Shown here one piece after another: positions 43,466-53,634 of a stretch of 64,000 nt of DNA. Origin of the DNA: RECM01 sp047921215 (GTDB lineage Bacteria > Bacteroidota > Rhodothermia > Balneolales > Cyclonatronaceae). The notes under the pieces are model-generated. The model saw nothing but the letters and a program-made list of their open reading frames with translations. It was not told the DNA's origin and did not search any database. The translations under genes were made by a program, and so were the position numbers. The stretch covers positions 1 through 64,000 of the forward strand of contig JBLRWO010000007.1 in the NCBI GenBank assembly GCA_047921215.1, given 5' to 3'. Position 1 is the first letter of the stretch. Each line of letters starts with the position of its first letter.

Positions 43466-45349
43466 TCACCTGAGCTCTATAATAAAGGCCGTTCGCCCCG
43501 GAATCATGATGGTTTTCAAATCGTGAATCTCTGCCCCCGAAATAACCTCTTTCCCACCCGTATAGCCCTGCATCCGTTCCGAAAAACGGCCTGTCTCCAC
43601 TTTCTGCTCCTCATCCTGCCCGTTTATTACTACCATTACCGTTTCATCCTCATTCCACCGGAAGTACACATATACGTTATCGACCGGCACAAAATGGGTG
43701 AGCTTGCCCGTATGGATCACCTCTTTGCCGTTGCGCCAGTGCGACAGGTTCCGCACAAAATCGTACACTTCGGTTACCGGACGACCCCATTCATCGTTAA
43801 GCTGCTCCCGGCCTTCCGGCGTAAACGCGTTTATCGGGTCTTCGGCCCAGCCTCCGGGGAAATCCTTCCGCTTGTTTGGATCGATGCCGCCACCGGTCAT
43901 CATAATTTCGGTGCCGTAATAGATCTGGGGAATGCCTCGGGTGGTGTAGATCAAGGCCAGGCCCATCATGAACTTTGCCGGATCCTCACCCACACTGGTG
44001 GCATAACGTGTCAGGTCGTGATTGTCCACGAAAATCACGTTCAGCCGTGGATCGGTGTAGAGGAAGTCCTGGCTCAGCACGTAATAAATGCGTGTAAGGC
44101 CAGTGTCCCAACCGGGTTCTTCGTTGAATGCCGAACCGAGTGCGTAAAATAGAGGAAAATCAGTTACACTGGGCAGATACGATTCGTAGCCGCCGCTAAT
44201 GACCGACTGTTTCTGCCACCAGGCAGTGGTAGGTACGTTCGGCATCCACGCCTCGCCCACGATGTTGAAATCAGGAAACTCTTCAAGTACCATTCGGGTC
44301 CATCTTGCCATATAATCCTGGTAGGGATAGGGATGGGTATCCATACGGATACCGTCGATACCTGAGTACTCTATCCACCATATCGTGTTATAGATCAGGT
44401 AGTTGGCCAGCAGCTCATTGCGCTGATCCAGGTCGGGCATTTCATCCACAAACCAGCCTTTAATCGTACTGTTCAGGTCGGCCTCCGATACATACGGATC
44501 CATAATGGTGCTGGTGCGGTAGTTTGTGTTACCGTATTTCGACTGGTCGTGAACCCAGTCGGATGTCGGCATATCCTCGATAAACCAGTGATGTGTGCCC
44601 ACATGGTTGTGGATCATGTCCATGATCACCTTCATGCCGCGGTCCTGCGCCCGGGTGATCAGCTCCAGAAACTCTTCATTGGAGCCGAAACGCCGGTCTA
44701 CCTTGTACATATCGGTGGCGGCATACCCATGATAAAATCCGGCCCCGATGCCGTAATCAGGCGGCATATCGTTCTCAAATACCGGGTTCAGCCAGACTGC
44801 CGTCATCCCCAGGTCACTGATGTAATCCAGGTTGTTGATGATGCCGCGAAGGTCGCCCCCATGGCGGCCGTACGGCTCACTGCGGTCCATTCCCTCTAGC
44901 ATGCCCGGTATCTCGTCGTTCGACGGATCGCCGTTGGCAAAGCGGTCGGGCATGAGCAGGTAGATCAGGTCGGAGCTGTCGAAACCCTGCTGCCGGGTTG
45001 GCGACAGTTGCCTTTCGTGCAGACGGTACTCATGCACTTTCGTACGGCGGCCTTCCCGGAAGGTGATCGGAACCACCCCGGGCTGTGCATCCCCGCCGAT
45101 CACCAGATCGATGAACATGTAATTGGGATTTTCGACCAGGATCACCTGTTTCAGCTGCACACCGGGATAATCGACACTCACCCTTGAATTCGAAATATTA
45201 TTACCGTACACAACCAGCTGTACATCCGGATTGCTGAAGCCAGTCCACCAGAAGGGTGGCTCCACCTTTTCAATGTCGATCTGGCGGGCAAAAATCAGCA
45301 CCGGCATCAACACCAGCACCATTATAAAGAATCCTTTTTTTCTGATCAT
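43466..45349 (-). CDS. secreted GH13 alpha-glucan hydrolase (neopullulanase/cyclomaltodextrinase type)
   Basis: Hydrolyses starch-derived or cyclic alpha-glucans outside the cytoplasm. Signal peptide MIRKKGFFIMVLVLMPVLIFA. Residues about 27-115 form the N-terminal immunoglobulin-like domain of cyclomaltodextrinases (KVEPPFWWTGFSNPDVQL). Catalytic residues: nucleophile Asp337 (GIRMDTHPY), acid/base Glu366 (VGEAWMP) and Asp445 (FVDNHDLTRY). LIYLLMPDRFANGDPSND marks the start of the TIM barrel. The family includes SusA of Bacteroides. It stands alone; no SusC/D pair is visible. Confidence 0.94.
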   Translation of the reverse strand: MIRKKGFFIMVLVLMPVLIFARQIDIEKVEPPFWWTGFSNPDVQLVVYGNNISNSRVSVDYPGVQLKQVILVENPNYMFIDLVIGGDAQPGVVPITFREGRRTKVHEYRLHERQLSPTRQQGFDSSDLIYLLMPDRFANGDPSNDEIPGMLEGMDRSEPYGRHGGDLRGIINNLDYISDLGMTAVWLNPVFENDMPPDYGIGAGFYHGYAATDMYKVDRRFGSNEEFLELITRAQDRGMKVIMDMIHNHVGTHHWFIEDMPTSDWVHDQSKYGNTNYRTSTIMDPYVSEADLNSTIKGWFVDEMPDLDQRNELLANYLIYNTIWWIEYSGIDGIRMDTHPYPYQDYMARWTRMVLEEFPDFNIVGEAWMPNVPTTAWWQKQSVISGGYESYLPSVTDFPLFYALGSAFNEEPGWDTGLTRIYYVLSQDFLYTDPRLNVIFVDNHDLTRYATSVGEDPAKFMMGLALIYTTRGIPQIYYGTEIMMTGGGIDPNKRKDFPGGWAEDPINAFTPEGREQLNDEWGRPVTEVYDFVRNLSHWRNGKEVIHTGKLTHFVPVDNVYVYFRWNEDETVMVVINGQDEEQKVETGRFSERMQGYTGGKEVISGAEIHDLKTIMIPGRTAFIIELR

Positions 45350-45697
45350 GGTTGTTCAATTTGCTTCATCAATGTTATTCCGGCATCAGGATGCACTTTC
45401 TGCAAAAAAAATGCGCATATATGCAACCCGGCACAGAATAAAAAAAACGGCACACATTTGCCCAAAAATCGGACACTTCACCCCTGATTAAAATCCGGTA
45501 ATCAGCCATCCAGGCACCCACCCCATCTGCCTGATTGGTTCAGTACTTTTGGTTATAAGCACTTCCGATGTAATCCGATCGGCCGATTTTCCAGGCGGGC
45601 CAGTGCTGACTCATACCTCCATTTTCAATAATAATATGCAGCCCCTTTTTGGAGACAAACCAACTGCCGCCTTTGAATATGCTCAGTTTTCAACCAG
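45350..45697. other. AT-rich intergenic region
   Basis: Holds the expected promoter of the GH13 gene and, at its right end, the tail of a decayed receiver gene. Minus-strand text after the stop at 45698 (LVEN, then AYSKAAVGLSPKRG) is still open in pieces but not recognisable. No repeat or RNA gene was seen. Confidence 0.35.
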
Positions 45698-46043
45698 CTA
45701 TGGCAGTAAATGGAGGTCTTCTTTTATAACGAATTTCTCAGCACCGGCTTTTAGTGCTGCATCCCTTATATCGGCATCATCAAACATGGTGACGATGATT
45801 ATCCGGGCAATGGGAAAGGATTCTCTTAATCACCTCCATAACACTGATTCCGTCCATACCATCCATTTCGAAATCCATGAGAACACAGTCAGGTAATTCT
45901 GAGGCATAGATCCTGATTGCATCTGAACCATTTGTAACCTCAATAATATCATTATTATGCGGCTTTAGCAGGCTGCTTATGAGATTCCATGCATTTCGGT
46001 TATCGTCAATAATCAGGATTTTTATGGCATAACAATATGACAA
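45698..46043 (-). pseudogene. frameshifted response-regulator receiver protein
   Basis: CheY-like receiver: IKILIIDDNRNAWNLISSLL (acidic pair), CVLMDFEMDGMDGISVME (phospho-acceptor Asp in LMDFEM), then after a one-base insertion near 45823 the other frame supplies IARIIIVTMFDDADIRDAAL and KAGAEKFVIKEDLH (conserved Thr and Lys). Repairing the frame gives a single complete receiver with no output domain. There is no ATG at the 5' end, only TTG. It is therefore broken, or at best expressed as a fragment. Confidence 0.75.
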
Positions 46044-46122
46044 CGATCACAGATAAGCACATACATTATTGTCCTGTTAACCTTGCATGCATGTTTTGAT
46101 GTACCAGAGTAACACCCGGTTC

Positions 46123-47815
46123 CTATTTGACGAGCAACATTTTCATGGTTTTGGACCAGGTTCCTGTCGACATACGGTATATATAGACCCCGCTGGCAAG
46201 ACCTAAAGCATCAAAACGCACCTCGTGACAGCCTGCACTTTTCTTTTCATTTACAAGTGTGGCCACTCGTTGTCCCAACATATTGAATACTTCAAGCCGT
46301 ACATCAGCACGCTCAGGCAGCGAATAACCAATCGTGTTTTCCGGATTAAAGGGATTGGGGTACGACTGGTAAAGCTCGATGGCCACTGGCACCCCGTTTT
46401 CGGGTATATCACTGATGGATGTATCGATCGAACCCTTTTTCAGGATCGTAACGCCAGGGGAGAATAAACGCATGATCGGGTAATTGGGCGTACCGGTCAT
46501 CCCACCAGGTATTGATACCGCCCGGTCCCGCAATTTCGGGACGTACCGCATAATCGAGAACGATTGCACCATTCGTTGCCCAGTAAATATATGGGGTAAC
46601 GGAGTAACGGTTTTCCCCGAACGACCGGTCAATACCACCAAGCTCGGTACTAATGGTAATCCCCTCCCTCACCGAAACGGTCCAGTCTTTTTTTACCTGA
46701 AGCGAAATGGCTTCGGTACTGGTTACTTCTTTTTGATACCGGGCCACAAAATCGCACGATCCCCCTGAATAGCATCGGTTTAAATCATAACTCACACCAT
46801 CAAACACATCAAAATGGATGGGAGGTGCATTCAGGATAACCAGGGGTTGTACTACATCAGTGGCCCGGGAATACAAAGGCGGAACGATCCTGAAATTGTG
46901 CCCATTAAAACTTCCTGCGGCTATAGCATACCGGCGCCGGCTGTTGAATCCGTCAATTCCGGCCGTTTCATCCGGATCACTTGTATAGATAATTTCACGT
47001 GCCTGTTCAACCAACCCCTCTGCCTCATCAAATGCATATACTTTGATATAAATACCCCAATTTCAGCTCTTTGATCCTGTTTTTGTTGCACTTGAGATGA
47101 TTACATCCTCCCGGCCGTCTCCGTTGATATCGCCGGTGGCAACCGATAACCGGGTAAAATCTGTGGGTGTTGGCAATAACTGTTCATCATTTATTGCAGC
47201 CATCAATTGAGGTTCCAGATTTTCATCCACAGAATAGAGCTGTACATGAATAGTGGAATCGGCCCCGTGAAATACCAGGGCAAACTCGTCGAGCCCGTTT
47301 GCAGTCATATCACCCGTCTCAATGAATATGCGGCCTCGCTCGTTATTGCCATCGACAGGTGCAACTGGTCCGTCGACAGTAAATGCGGTATGGGAATTCC
47401 ACATCACATCGGTGGTATCGAAATGGGGAATCATAAGTTCAATGGTCCGGTTCTGCCCCTCCCAGGCCGCTACTGCGTAATCGAACGGACTGACCACAAA
47501 ATTGCCCGAGCTCACAACCATATGCCGGTTTCCTGCAACCGGACGACCATCCTGTTTTGCATGGATGGAAGAAAGTTTTTGATTCACGGGTACACCGGCA
47601 TCAGCACCAATACCATACCTGTAAACCTTCTGGAAGGCATGCAACCCGCTGCCGGGAACATCCTGCTGCCACAACAGGAAAATGTTGCTCGACTCGATGT
47701 CCTGTGATATATGTGATATAAGTGCATCAAACGGACCCTGTGGTGTTTGTGCGTGAGATGGTGTAACCGACATAATGACAAAGATAATTGCCAACAGGAA
47801 TGTATACGTTTTCAT
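46123..47815 (-). pseudogene. decayed secreted FG-GAP-like protein with C-terminal sorting tail
   Basis: Three pieces in different frames. 47063-47815: signal peptide (MKTYTFLLAIIFVIMSVTPS, then HAQ) and repeat text ending GDINGDGREDVIISSA, an FG-GAP/VCBS-like calcium loop. 46409-47014: beta-rich middle part (DYAVRPEIAGPGGINTWWDD). 46123-46641: LYQSYPNPFNPENTIGYSLP, VRLEVFNMLGQRVATLV and ASGVYIYRM, the type A sorting domain used by the type IX-like secretion systems of Bacteroidota and relatives. Frameshifts near 47050 and 46500 separate them. It was a large exported protein. Confidence 0.75.
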
Positions 47816-48057
47816 GATCTGCTCCGGATAACATTGGTTTCATCCATGCACCATTCTGATACAAGGTTTTTCTAAACTGATTGTAAACTGCAGATACGAG
47901 CTGGCTGTGACAATACAGAATCCCCCTTAATCGCATACATGGTTCCATGTACATTTGTATTCGGGACCAGATTACATAATGTGATGTGCATGCAATTCAA
48001 CCGCATCAGATACCGGGAAACCGCACTTAATAACCCATTCTAACCAAACAGGCTTTC

Positions 48058-48501
48058 CTAAAGCCGACCTTTGTTTTCAAACGCAAATTTGAGCAGGGCG
48101 TATGCCCCGTGGATGTCAAGCTTTGTGCAGATGTTACTGCGGTGCTTTTCTACGGTCTTCGGACTGATGAACAGTTCTGCAGCAATCGATTTTGTGATTT
48201 TCTGATCGGCGATTAGCCTGAGAATGGTTCGTTCTGACGGGGTGAGGTCGGCTATGGTGTTGGTGGGGACGGTGGAACGTGGCCGCATCGAACTGCGGCG
48301 TATCAGGTTATCGGACAATAAGGGACTCAGGTAGTATTTTTCGTCCATAACTGCATGCACAAAGTCCAGGATATCGGCTGTGGCATTTTCTTTCAGTACA
48401 AAAACATTGATTCCAAGATCCATCGCTTTATTGAACGTTTCTTCGTCGCTGTGCATGGTCATGAAGATAAGACGCACCGGCAGATTTTCATGGCCGACTC
48501 C
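48058..48501 (-). pseudogene. LuxR-type response regulator, 5'-deleted and joined to kinase remnant
   Basis: Contains the second half of a receiver (VRLIFMTMHSDEETFNKAM, GINVFVLKENATADILDFV with the conserved Lys) and an intact LuxR/NarL helix-turn-helix (LTPSERTILRLIADQKITKS, AELFISPKTVEKHRSNICTK). The phospho-acceptor half is absent. Upstream the same frame continues into kinase text (LTIRDDGTGFVVVSDAKQNG), so a deletion removed the kinase 3' end and the regulator 5' end. A GTG at 48477 could still start translation of the DNA-binding part. Confidence 0.8.
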
Positions 48502-49871
48502 GTTTTGTTTTGCATCACTTACTACAACGAATCCGGTTCCATCATCACGGATGGTTAATTGAACCGACCCGGCTATTTTCTTACGGTTACAGACGCTTTT
48601 TTGGCCTTCGAATGTTTCAGGATATTATTGATCGCCTCCTGCACAATGCGGAATATATGGATCTCCGCTTCCGGTTTCAGGATGTTGTCAACCAGATCAA
48701 TTTTCTGTGTGAACCGGATATTGGTTGAATCGATCACATCCTCAACTGCTCTGGATATGGACCTCGTTAACCCGAAACGCTCCAGGTTAAAAGGTCGCAG
48801 GCTGTAGGAAATTTTTCTCATCTCCTCCAGTGTTTCCGAGGCGGTCCGGGATATCTCGTCAAGCTGCTCTGCAATCACTGAATTACCGGCACCCTCCTGT
48901 GTGGCCATCCGGGCCCGGTTCTTTATAACATAATATTCTGGCCAAGACTGTCGTGCAATTCACCCGCAATCCGCATCCGCTCTTTCTCCTGCGAATCGAT
49001 GAGCCTCATGGTAAAATCCTGCTGCTGCATTTGCATTCGTTCAAGTGCCGAAACGTTACCTCCCCCGGCCTTTTAAATGTTGGAGCGGCATAGGCTATTT
49101 AGACCTGGTTGTGAAGTGTAGGCAAAATCAGTTGTTCTGCCGGGCGGAATACATCTCCTGATTCACCATCAACTCTGGCATTCAGGATCTGAACGGGTGG
49201 AGGTGCCATATTTTTACGAACCGAGGATGGATCTATCATTGCAACACCGTTGTCGGTCGCGAACCAGAGCGATCCGTCTTCTGCTCTCCAGCCAGAGGGT
49301 TGCAGGGACATGCGCACATTCTCATTTTTCATGGTAATAACCCCCGGGACGCCACTCCCGAAGATGTGGCAGCCCACATGATTCCCTCATCATCGCAGAA
49401 CAGATCCAAAACATAGGATTCAGGTAATATGTCGTTCGATGGCAACCCTTCTTCATCGGAAAATCGCAATAAGGTGTCTTTTTTTACCGTGTACAGCCCG
49501 CCTCCAAACGTGCCGAACCACAGATTGCCGGATTGGTCTTCAAGCAGGGTTGAAATCCGGCTTGATTGCAGGGCAGGATGCGTTTTACGGTCTATCGTAT
49601 CAAATGTGAAGCCATCGAACCTGCTTAATCCATTGTCTGTTGCAATCCATAGAAAGCCATCACTGGTCTGCAGAATATCATTAATCACGTTGTCTGGCAG
49701 GCCGCTTTCTACAGTCCATACCACAGAACTGTACTGATTCGGTTTTTTTTCATGCTCATCAATTTCTTCCTCATCAATTTCTTCTGCCCATCCTTTTACA
49801 ATTACTGCGGGCTGGTGCAAAAAAATTGATACAACACTCGCCAAAAGAAACCCTGATCCATGTAAACCCAT
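48502..49871 (-). pseudogene. decayed propeller-type sensor histidine kinase
   Basis: 5' to 3': signal peptide and Reg_prop blades (VWTVESGLPDNVINDILQ, GFLWIATDNGLSRFDG, GNLWFGTFGGGLY) at 49329-49871; a frame change and deletion to GWRAEDGSLWFATDNGVAMI and PPPVQILNARVDGE (start of a Y_Y_Y domain); loss of the rest of that domain; HisKA_3 with RMRIAGELHDSLGQNIML (phosphorylatable His) followed by a frameshift; then SLRPFNLERFGL and FRIVQEAINNILKHSKAKKA (HATPase N-box); another frameshift in AAAA near 48575; then IRDDGTGF. At least five lesions, so inactive. Confidence 0.85.
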
Positions 49872-50116
49872 GGTTGTTTCCTCAAACTGATTATCCGGTA
49901 TTGCGGATGCCTCCGATTAAACGACTTCAAGTTGAACATAAACCACGTCATAATCAAATATTGCCAGCTTGAATGGGTTCAGGGCCAGCAATCGATGAAC
50001 CCTCATGAGAACTGATGGCCGTGCACTAATTACCCCTTTTTTGCAGGATTCGGGCATTTTTTTGCCATCATATTCGTTATAATGCCCAATCCGTTACGAA
50101 CTATATTTACACTGAA
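49872..50116. other. intergenic region between kinase remnant and DUF4159 gene
   Basis: Divergent spacer with no gene. The TTG start of the next gene is at 50117 and the bases before it (ATATTTACACTGAATTG) are AT-rich. No clear promoter was recognised. Confidence 0.3.
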
Positions 50117-50806
50117 TTGAGTCGACTCATCACGTTTATATTTCTGGTGTTGCTGTTAACAGGCCCGGGTTTTGAGGCACAGGCAGTTGCACAAGCTCAG
50201 ACCGCCGACGACACGTTCCGCATTGCCCGTTTACAGTACCGCGGGGGTGGCGACTGGTACAATGACCCCTCTGCCCTCACCAACCTGCTTCGGTTTGCCC
50301 GTGAATCGCTCCCCATAGCCGTGAGCGAACGCTATGATGATGTGGCCACGGGCAGCAACGACCTGCACAACTATCCGTTTGTTTTCATGACAGGCCACGG
50401 CAATATCGATATAAATCCGACCGAGGCCGAAAACCTGCGCCGGTATCTCGATAACGGCGGATTTCTCTACATCGACGACGACTACGGTTTTGACCCCTAT
50501 GTGAGGTCAATGCTCAAAACCGTCTTCCCGAACGATGATCTGATCGAAATCCCCCTCTCGCACCCGGTTTATAACATGGTTTTCAGTTTCCCCCAGGGGT
50601 TGCCTAAAATTCACGAACACGACGGCAAGGCACCACAGGGTTTTGGCCTCTTCAGAAACGGCAGGATGGTTCTGTACTACACTTACGAAAGCAATCCCTC
50701 CGACGGCTGGGCCTATGATGTACACAATCCCCCCGCCGACATCAGGAGATCGGCCCTTGAAATGGGTGTAAACATACTGGTTTATGCCCTGATGGCCGAA
50801 CGGTAA
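50117..50806 (+). CDS. DUF4159 domain secreted protein
   Basis: 229 residues. Signal peptide LITFIFLVLLLTGPGFEAQA, then a DUF4159 domain with FRIARLQYRGGGDWYNDPSA, YPFVFMTGHGNIDINPTEAE, NGGFLYIDDDYGFDPYVRSM and HPVYNMVFSFPQGLPKI. The fold is related to class I glutamine amidotransferase-like (ThuA/BatA-type) domains. Genes of this family often accompany MoxR/Bat clusters, but here none is present. The exact function is not known. The start is TTG, because no ATG or GTG gives the signal peptide. Confidence 0.88.
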   Translation: MSRLITFIFLVLLLTGPGFEAQAVAQAQTADDTFRIARLQYRGGGDWYNDPSALTNLLRFARESLPIAVSERYDDVATGSNDLHNYPFVFMTGHGNIDINPTEAENLRRYLDNGGFLYIDDDYGFDPYVRSMLKTVFPNDDLIEIPLSHPVYNMVFSFPQGLPKIHEHDGKAPQGFGLFRNGRMVLYYTYESNPSDGWAYDVHNPPADIRRSALEMGVNILVYALMAER

Positions 50807-50844
50807 TTCCTTTTTACACATTTCTTTAAACAGAGAAACAGCAG

Positions 50845-50852
50845 TATATTTG
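50845..50852 (+). promoter_or_regulatory. candidate Bacteroidota -7 element of rpiB
   Basis: TATATTTG fits TAnnTTTG and lies 18 bp before the rpiB ATG. The upstream TTTG box is not clear, so the call is weak. It would drive rpiB and probably glyA. Confidence 0.35.
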
Positions 50853-50870
50853 AGAGATTTTTCTTTTACC

Positions 50871-51326
50871 ATGGAACCTGACGAAATGATCTTACCAATA
50901 GCAAGCGACCACGCCGGTTTCGAAGCCAAACAGGCTCTGAAAGAGTATGTCAAGGAGATTGGACACCTTACTGTTGACTTCGGCACCCACAATGATGATT
51001 CCGTTGATTACCCCGATTATGCCATACTTGTTGCCAGGGCTGTAGGTACCGGCGAATACGAACGGGGCATCCTGATCTGCGGTTCCGGCCAGGGAATGTG
51101 CATGACGGCCAACAAGGTCGACAATGTGAGGGCTGCTCTGGCATGGAGTCCCGAAAGCGCCGCATTGTCTGTTCAGCACAATAACGCCAACGTTCTTTGT
51201 CTGCCCGGCCGCCTTTTGCCTGCAGACGATCTCAGGAAAATCGTAAAAGCCTGGCTGGAAAAAAGTTTCGAGGGAGGCCGTCACGAGAGGCGGGTCGGCA
51301 AAATCCATCAGCTAACAAACCATTAA
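50871..51326 (+). CDS. rpiB: ribose-5-phosphate isomerase B
   Basis: Interconverts ribose-5-phosphate and ribulose-5-phosphate in the pentose phosphate pathway. RpiB/LacAB family: LPIASDHAGFEAKQALKEY at the start, DYPDYAILVARAV, and GILICGSGQGMCMTANKV with the active-site Cys. About 151 residues. ATG 50871 gives MEPDEMILPIASDH; the inner ATG at 50886 is also possible. It precedes glyA by 12 bp and is probably cotranscribed. Confidence 0.95.
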   Translation: MEPDEMILPIASDHAGFEAKQALKEYVKEIGHLTVDFGTHNDDSVDYPDYAILVARAVGTGEYERGILICGSGQGMCMTANKVDNVRAALAWSPESAALSVQHNNANVLCLPGRLLPADDLRKIVKAWLEKSFEGGRHERRVGKIHQLTNH

Positions 51327-51338
51327 TTCAATCACGGA

Positions 51339-52637
51339 ATGAAGAAACTCAGTGAACAGGATCCGGAAATTTTCGGGCTGATAGAAAAAGAGACCGAACG
51401 ACAGAACTTCAATATCGAACTCATCGCTTCCGAGAATTTCGCCTCAAAAGCGGTGATTGAGGCAATGGGCTCCTGTCTGACCAATAAATACGCCGAGGGC
51501 CTGCCGGGCAAACGCTATTACGGTGGTTGCCAGTACGTCGACATAATCGAAGATCTGGCCCGTGACCGGGCAAAGGCGCTCTACAATGCCGATTGGGTTA
51601 ACGTTCAGCCTCACTCCGGTGCACAGGCCAATGCTGCTGTCTATCTCACATTTATGAAACCGGGCGATAAACTTCTCGGACTCGATCTTTCACACGGAGG
51701 GCACCTTACGCACGGATCGCCGGTCAATTTCAGCGGCATCACCTATGAAGCCCACTTTTACGGTGTGGGGAAAGAGACCGGGCGCATCGATATGGACATG
51801 GTGCGCGATAAAGCCAGAAAACTCAAACCCCGGATGATCTCCATCGGGGCATCGGCCTATACCCGCGATTTTAACTACGAAGCGTTTGCTGCCATCGCCG
51901 AAGAAGTCGGTGCTTTCCTCTGGATGGACATGGCCCATACCGCCGGCCTGATTGCAACCAAACTGCTGAACGATCCGTTGCCTTACTGTAATGTTGTTTC
52001 CACGACTACCCATAAAACCCTTCGCGGACCGCGTGGAGGCATGCTTCTGCTGGGCCGTGACCGTGAAAACACCCTCGGAGTGGTCGCACCAAAATCGGGA
52101 CGCGTAAAAAACTGGAGCGAACTGCTCGACAGCGCCGTTTTCCCGGGAACACAGGGCGGTCCCCTCGAGCACGTGATTGCAGCCAAAGCCGTCGCCTTTG
52201 GTGAAGCCCTTCAGCCCGATTTCATCTCCTACCAGCAACAGGTATTGCAAAATGCCAAAGCCATGGGTGCAAAATTCATGGAACTCGGTTACGATCTTGT
52301 GAGCGGCGGAACCGATAACCACCTGGTACTGATCGATCTCAGAAACAAAGGCCTGACCGGAAAAATCGCGGAAGAGGCCCTTGAAAGGGCGGAAATTACC
52401 GTAAACAAAAATATGGTCCCCTTCGATACCCAAAGTCCGTTTGTTACCTCCGGAATCCGGATCGGAACGCCCGCCATGACCACGCGCGGGCTCGGCAAGA
52501 CCGAATTCGAACATATCGTTCAGCTGATTGATACCGTTCTGCAAAACCCCGAGAGCGAAGATGTTCAGAAGAAAGTTGCCGGCGAAGTAAAAGCCCTGTG
52601 CGAACGCTTCCCGCTCTACGATTTTGTGACAGCCTGA
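51339..52637 (+). CDS. glyA: serine hydroxymethyltransferase
   Basis: PLP enzyme converting serine and tetrahydrofolate to glycine and methylene-THF. PLP lysine Lys226 lies in VVSTTTHKTLRGPRGG. Other family stretches: ELIASENFASKAVIEAMGS, YPGKRYYGG-like LPGKRYYGGCQYVD, VNVQPHSGAQANAAVY and FLWMDMAHTAGLIA. The 432-residue length is normal. It lies between rpiB and tatC. Confidence 0.97.
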   Translation: MKKLSEQDPEIFGLIEKETERQNFNIELIASENFASKAVIEAMGSCLTNKYAEGLPGKRYYGGCQYVDIIEDLARDRAKALYNADWVNVQPHSGAQANAAVYLTFMKPGDKLLGLDLSHGGHLTHGSPVNFSGITYEAHFYGVGKETGRIDMDMVRDKARKLKPRMISIGASAYTRDFNYEAFAAIAEEVGAFLWMDMAHTAGLIATKLLNDPLPYCNVVSTTTHKTLRGPRGGMLLLGRDRENTLGVVAPKSGRVKNWSELLDSAVFPGTQGGPLEHVIAAKAVAFGEALQPDFISYQQQVLQNAKAMGAKFMELGYDLVSGGTDNHLVLIDLRNKGLTGKIAEEALERAEITVNKNMVPFDTQSPFVTSGIRIGTPAMTTRGLGKTEFEHIVQLIDTVLQNPESEDVQKKVAGEVKALCERFPLYDFVTA

Positions 52638-52691
52638 TAACCGGTCTTTTACATATCCGTACAAGAGAGTTAACAGTCCATACATCCAATA

Positions 52692-53549
52692 ATGAGTACA
52701 GAAACAGCTGGCAGACAGATCATGGGTGATTCCCCGCCGGAAGCGAGGGCACCTCTGTCGAGGGTCGATGAGATGTCGTTTCTTGACCATCTGGAGGAAC
52801 TCCGCTGGCGCATCATCAAGGGACTGGTGGGTGTACTTGTTGGGGTCATCGTGGCATTCACCTTTTCAAAATTTTTCATCGATGAGATTTTGCTCGGTCC
52901 TGCCTATAGCGATTTTTTCATGTACACCCTTTTCGGTTATGATGCAGTTGATCTGATTTTCCAGAACAGAACCCTGCCCGGACAGTTTTTTACCTACTGG
53001 GGCACTCTGCTTGTTGTCGGCTTCATCATGGGTGCACCCATCCTCATCTACCAGATGTGGCTGTTTGTAGAGCCTGCTCTCGAAACCGGTGAAAAAGTAA
53101 AAACCAGGTTTGTAGCTTTCTTCATAAGCGCCCTCTTCCTGGCGGGAGTCGCCTTCGGCTATCTCATCCTCACGCCTTTTGCACTGCAGTTTTTTACCCA
53201 GTTTCAGATATCGGAAGCCGTCAGGAACGACTTCGACATCAACGCCTATTTTTCGTCTCTAACCCTGTGGGTGATTGCCTGCGGAGTCATTTTTCAGCTG
53301 CCCATGGTCAGTTTCGGTTTGTCGAAAATCGGTCTTCTTACACCCGAGTTTCTTATCAAACACAGAAAAGTGGCTATCATACTTTGTTTCATACTGGCTG
53401 CATTTATAACCCCGCCCGATCCCGTTTCACAGTTCCTCATCGCTATACCGCTGCTTCTGCTCTACCAGTTCAGCATCTACATCAGCCGGGTAACCGTACG
53501 TCGCCGGAACAGGGAGATATGGGGCAAAAACGGTCCTCCGGGCGAGTAA
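52692..53549 (+). CDS. tatC: Sec-independent protein translocase TatC
   Basis: Receptor component of the twin-arginine translocase. N-terminal MSFLDHLEELRWRIIKGL is the TatC signature, with conserved Glu and Arg for signal-peptide binding. Six hydrophobic segments follow, with FVEPALETGEKVKTRF and ITPPDPVSQFLIAIPLLLLY. About 285 residues, normal for the phylum. TatA/B genes are not in the window. Confidence 0.96.
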   Translation: MSTETAGRQIMGDSPPEARAPLSRVDEMSFLDHLEELRWRIIKGLVGVLVGVIVAFTFSKFFIDEILLGPAYSDFFMYTLFGYDAVDLIFQNRTLPGQFFTYWGTLLVVGFIMGAPILIYQMWLFVEPALETGEKVKTRFVAFFISALFLAGVAFGYLILTPFALQFFTQFQISEAVRNDFDINAYFSSLTLWVIACGVIFQLPMVSFGLSKIGLLTPEFLIKHRKVAIILCFILAAFITPPDPVSQFLIAIPLLLLYQFSIYISRVTVRRRNREIWGKNGPPGE

Positions 53550-53634
53550 TACCCGGATCCGGTTCATCACTGGCACCCACTGCCACCAAAATCTGAATGC
53601 ATGCTGAACACAGCCCTGCAACACCCTGTTTCCG

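Noticed and set aside
43331..44152. Plus-strand frame of 273 codons starting in family B repeat
   Set aside because: It begins in repeat DNA and runs antisense through the GH13 gene; only its repeat-derived first residues are interesting.
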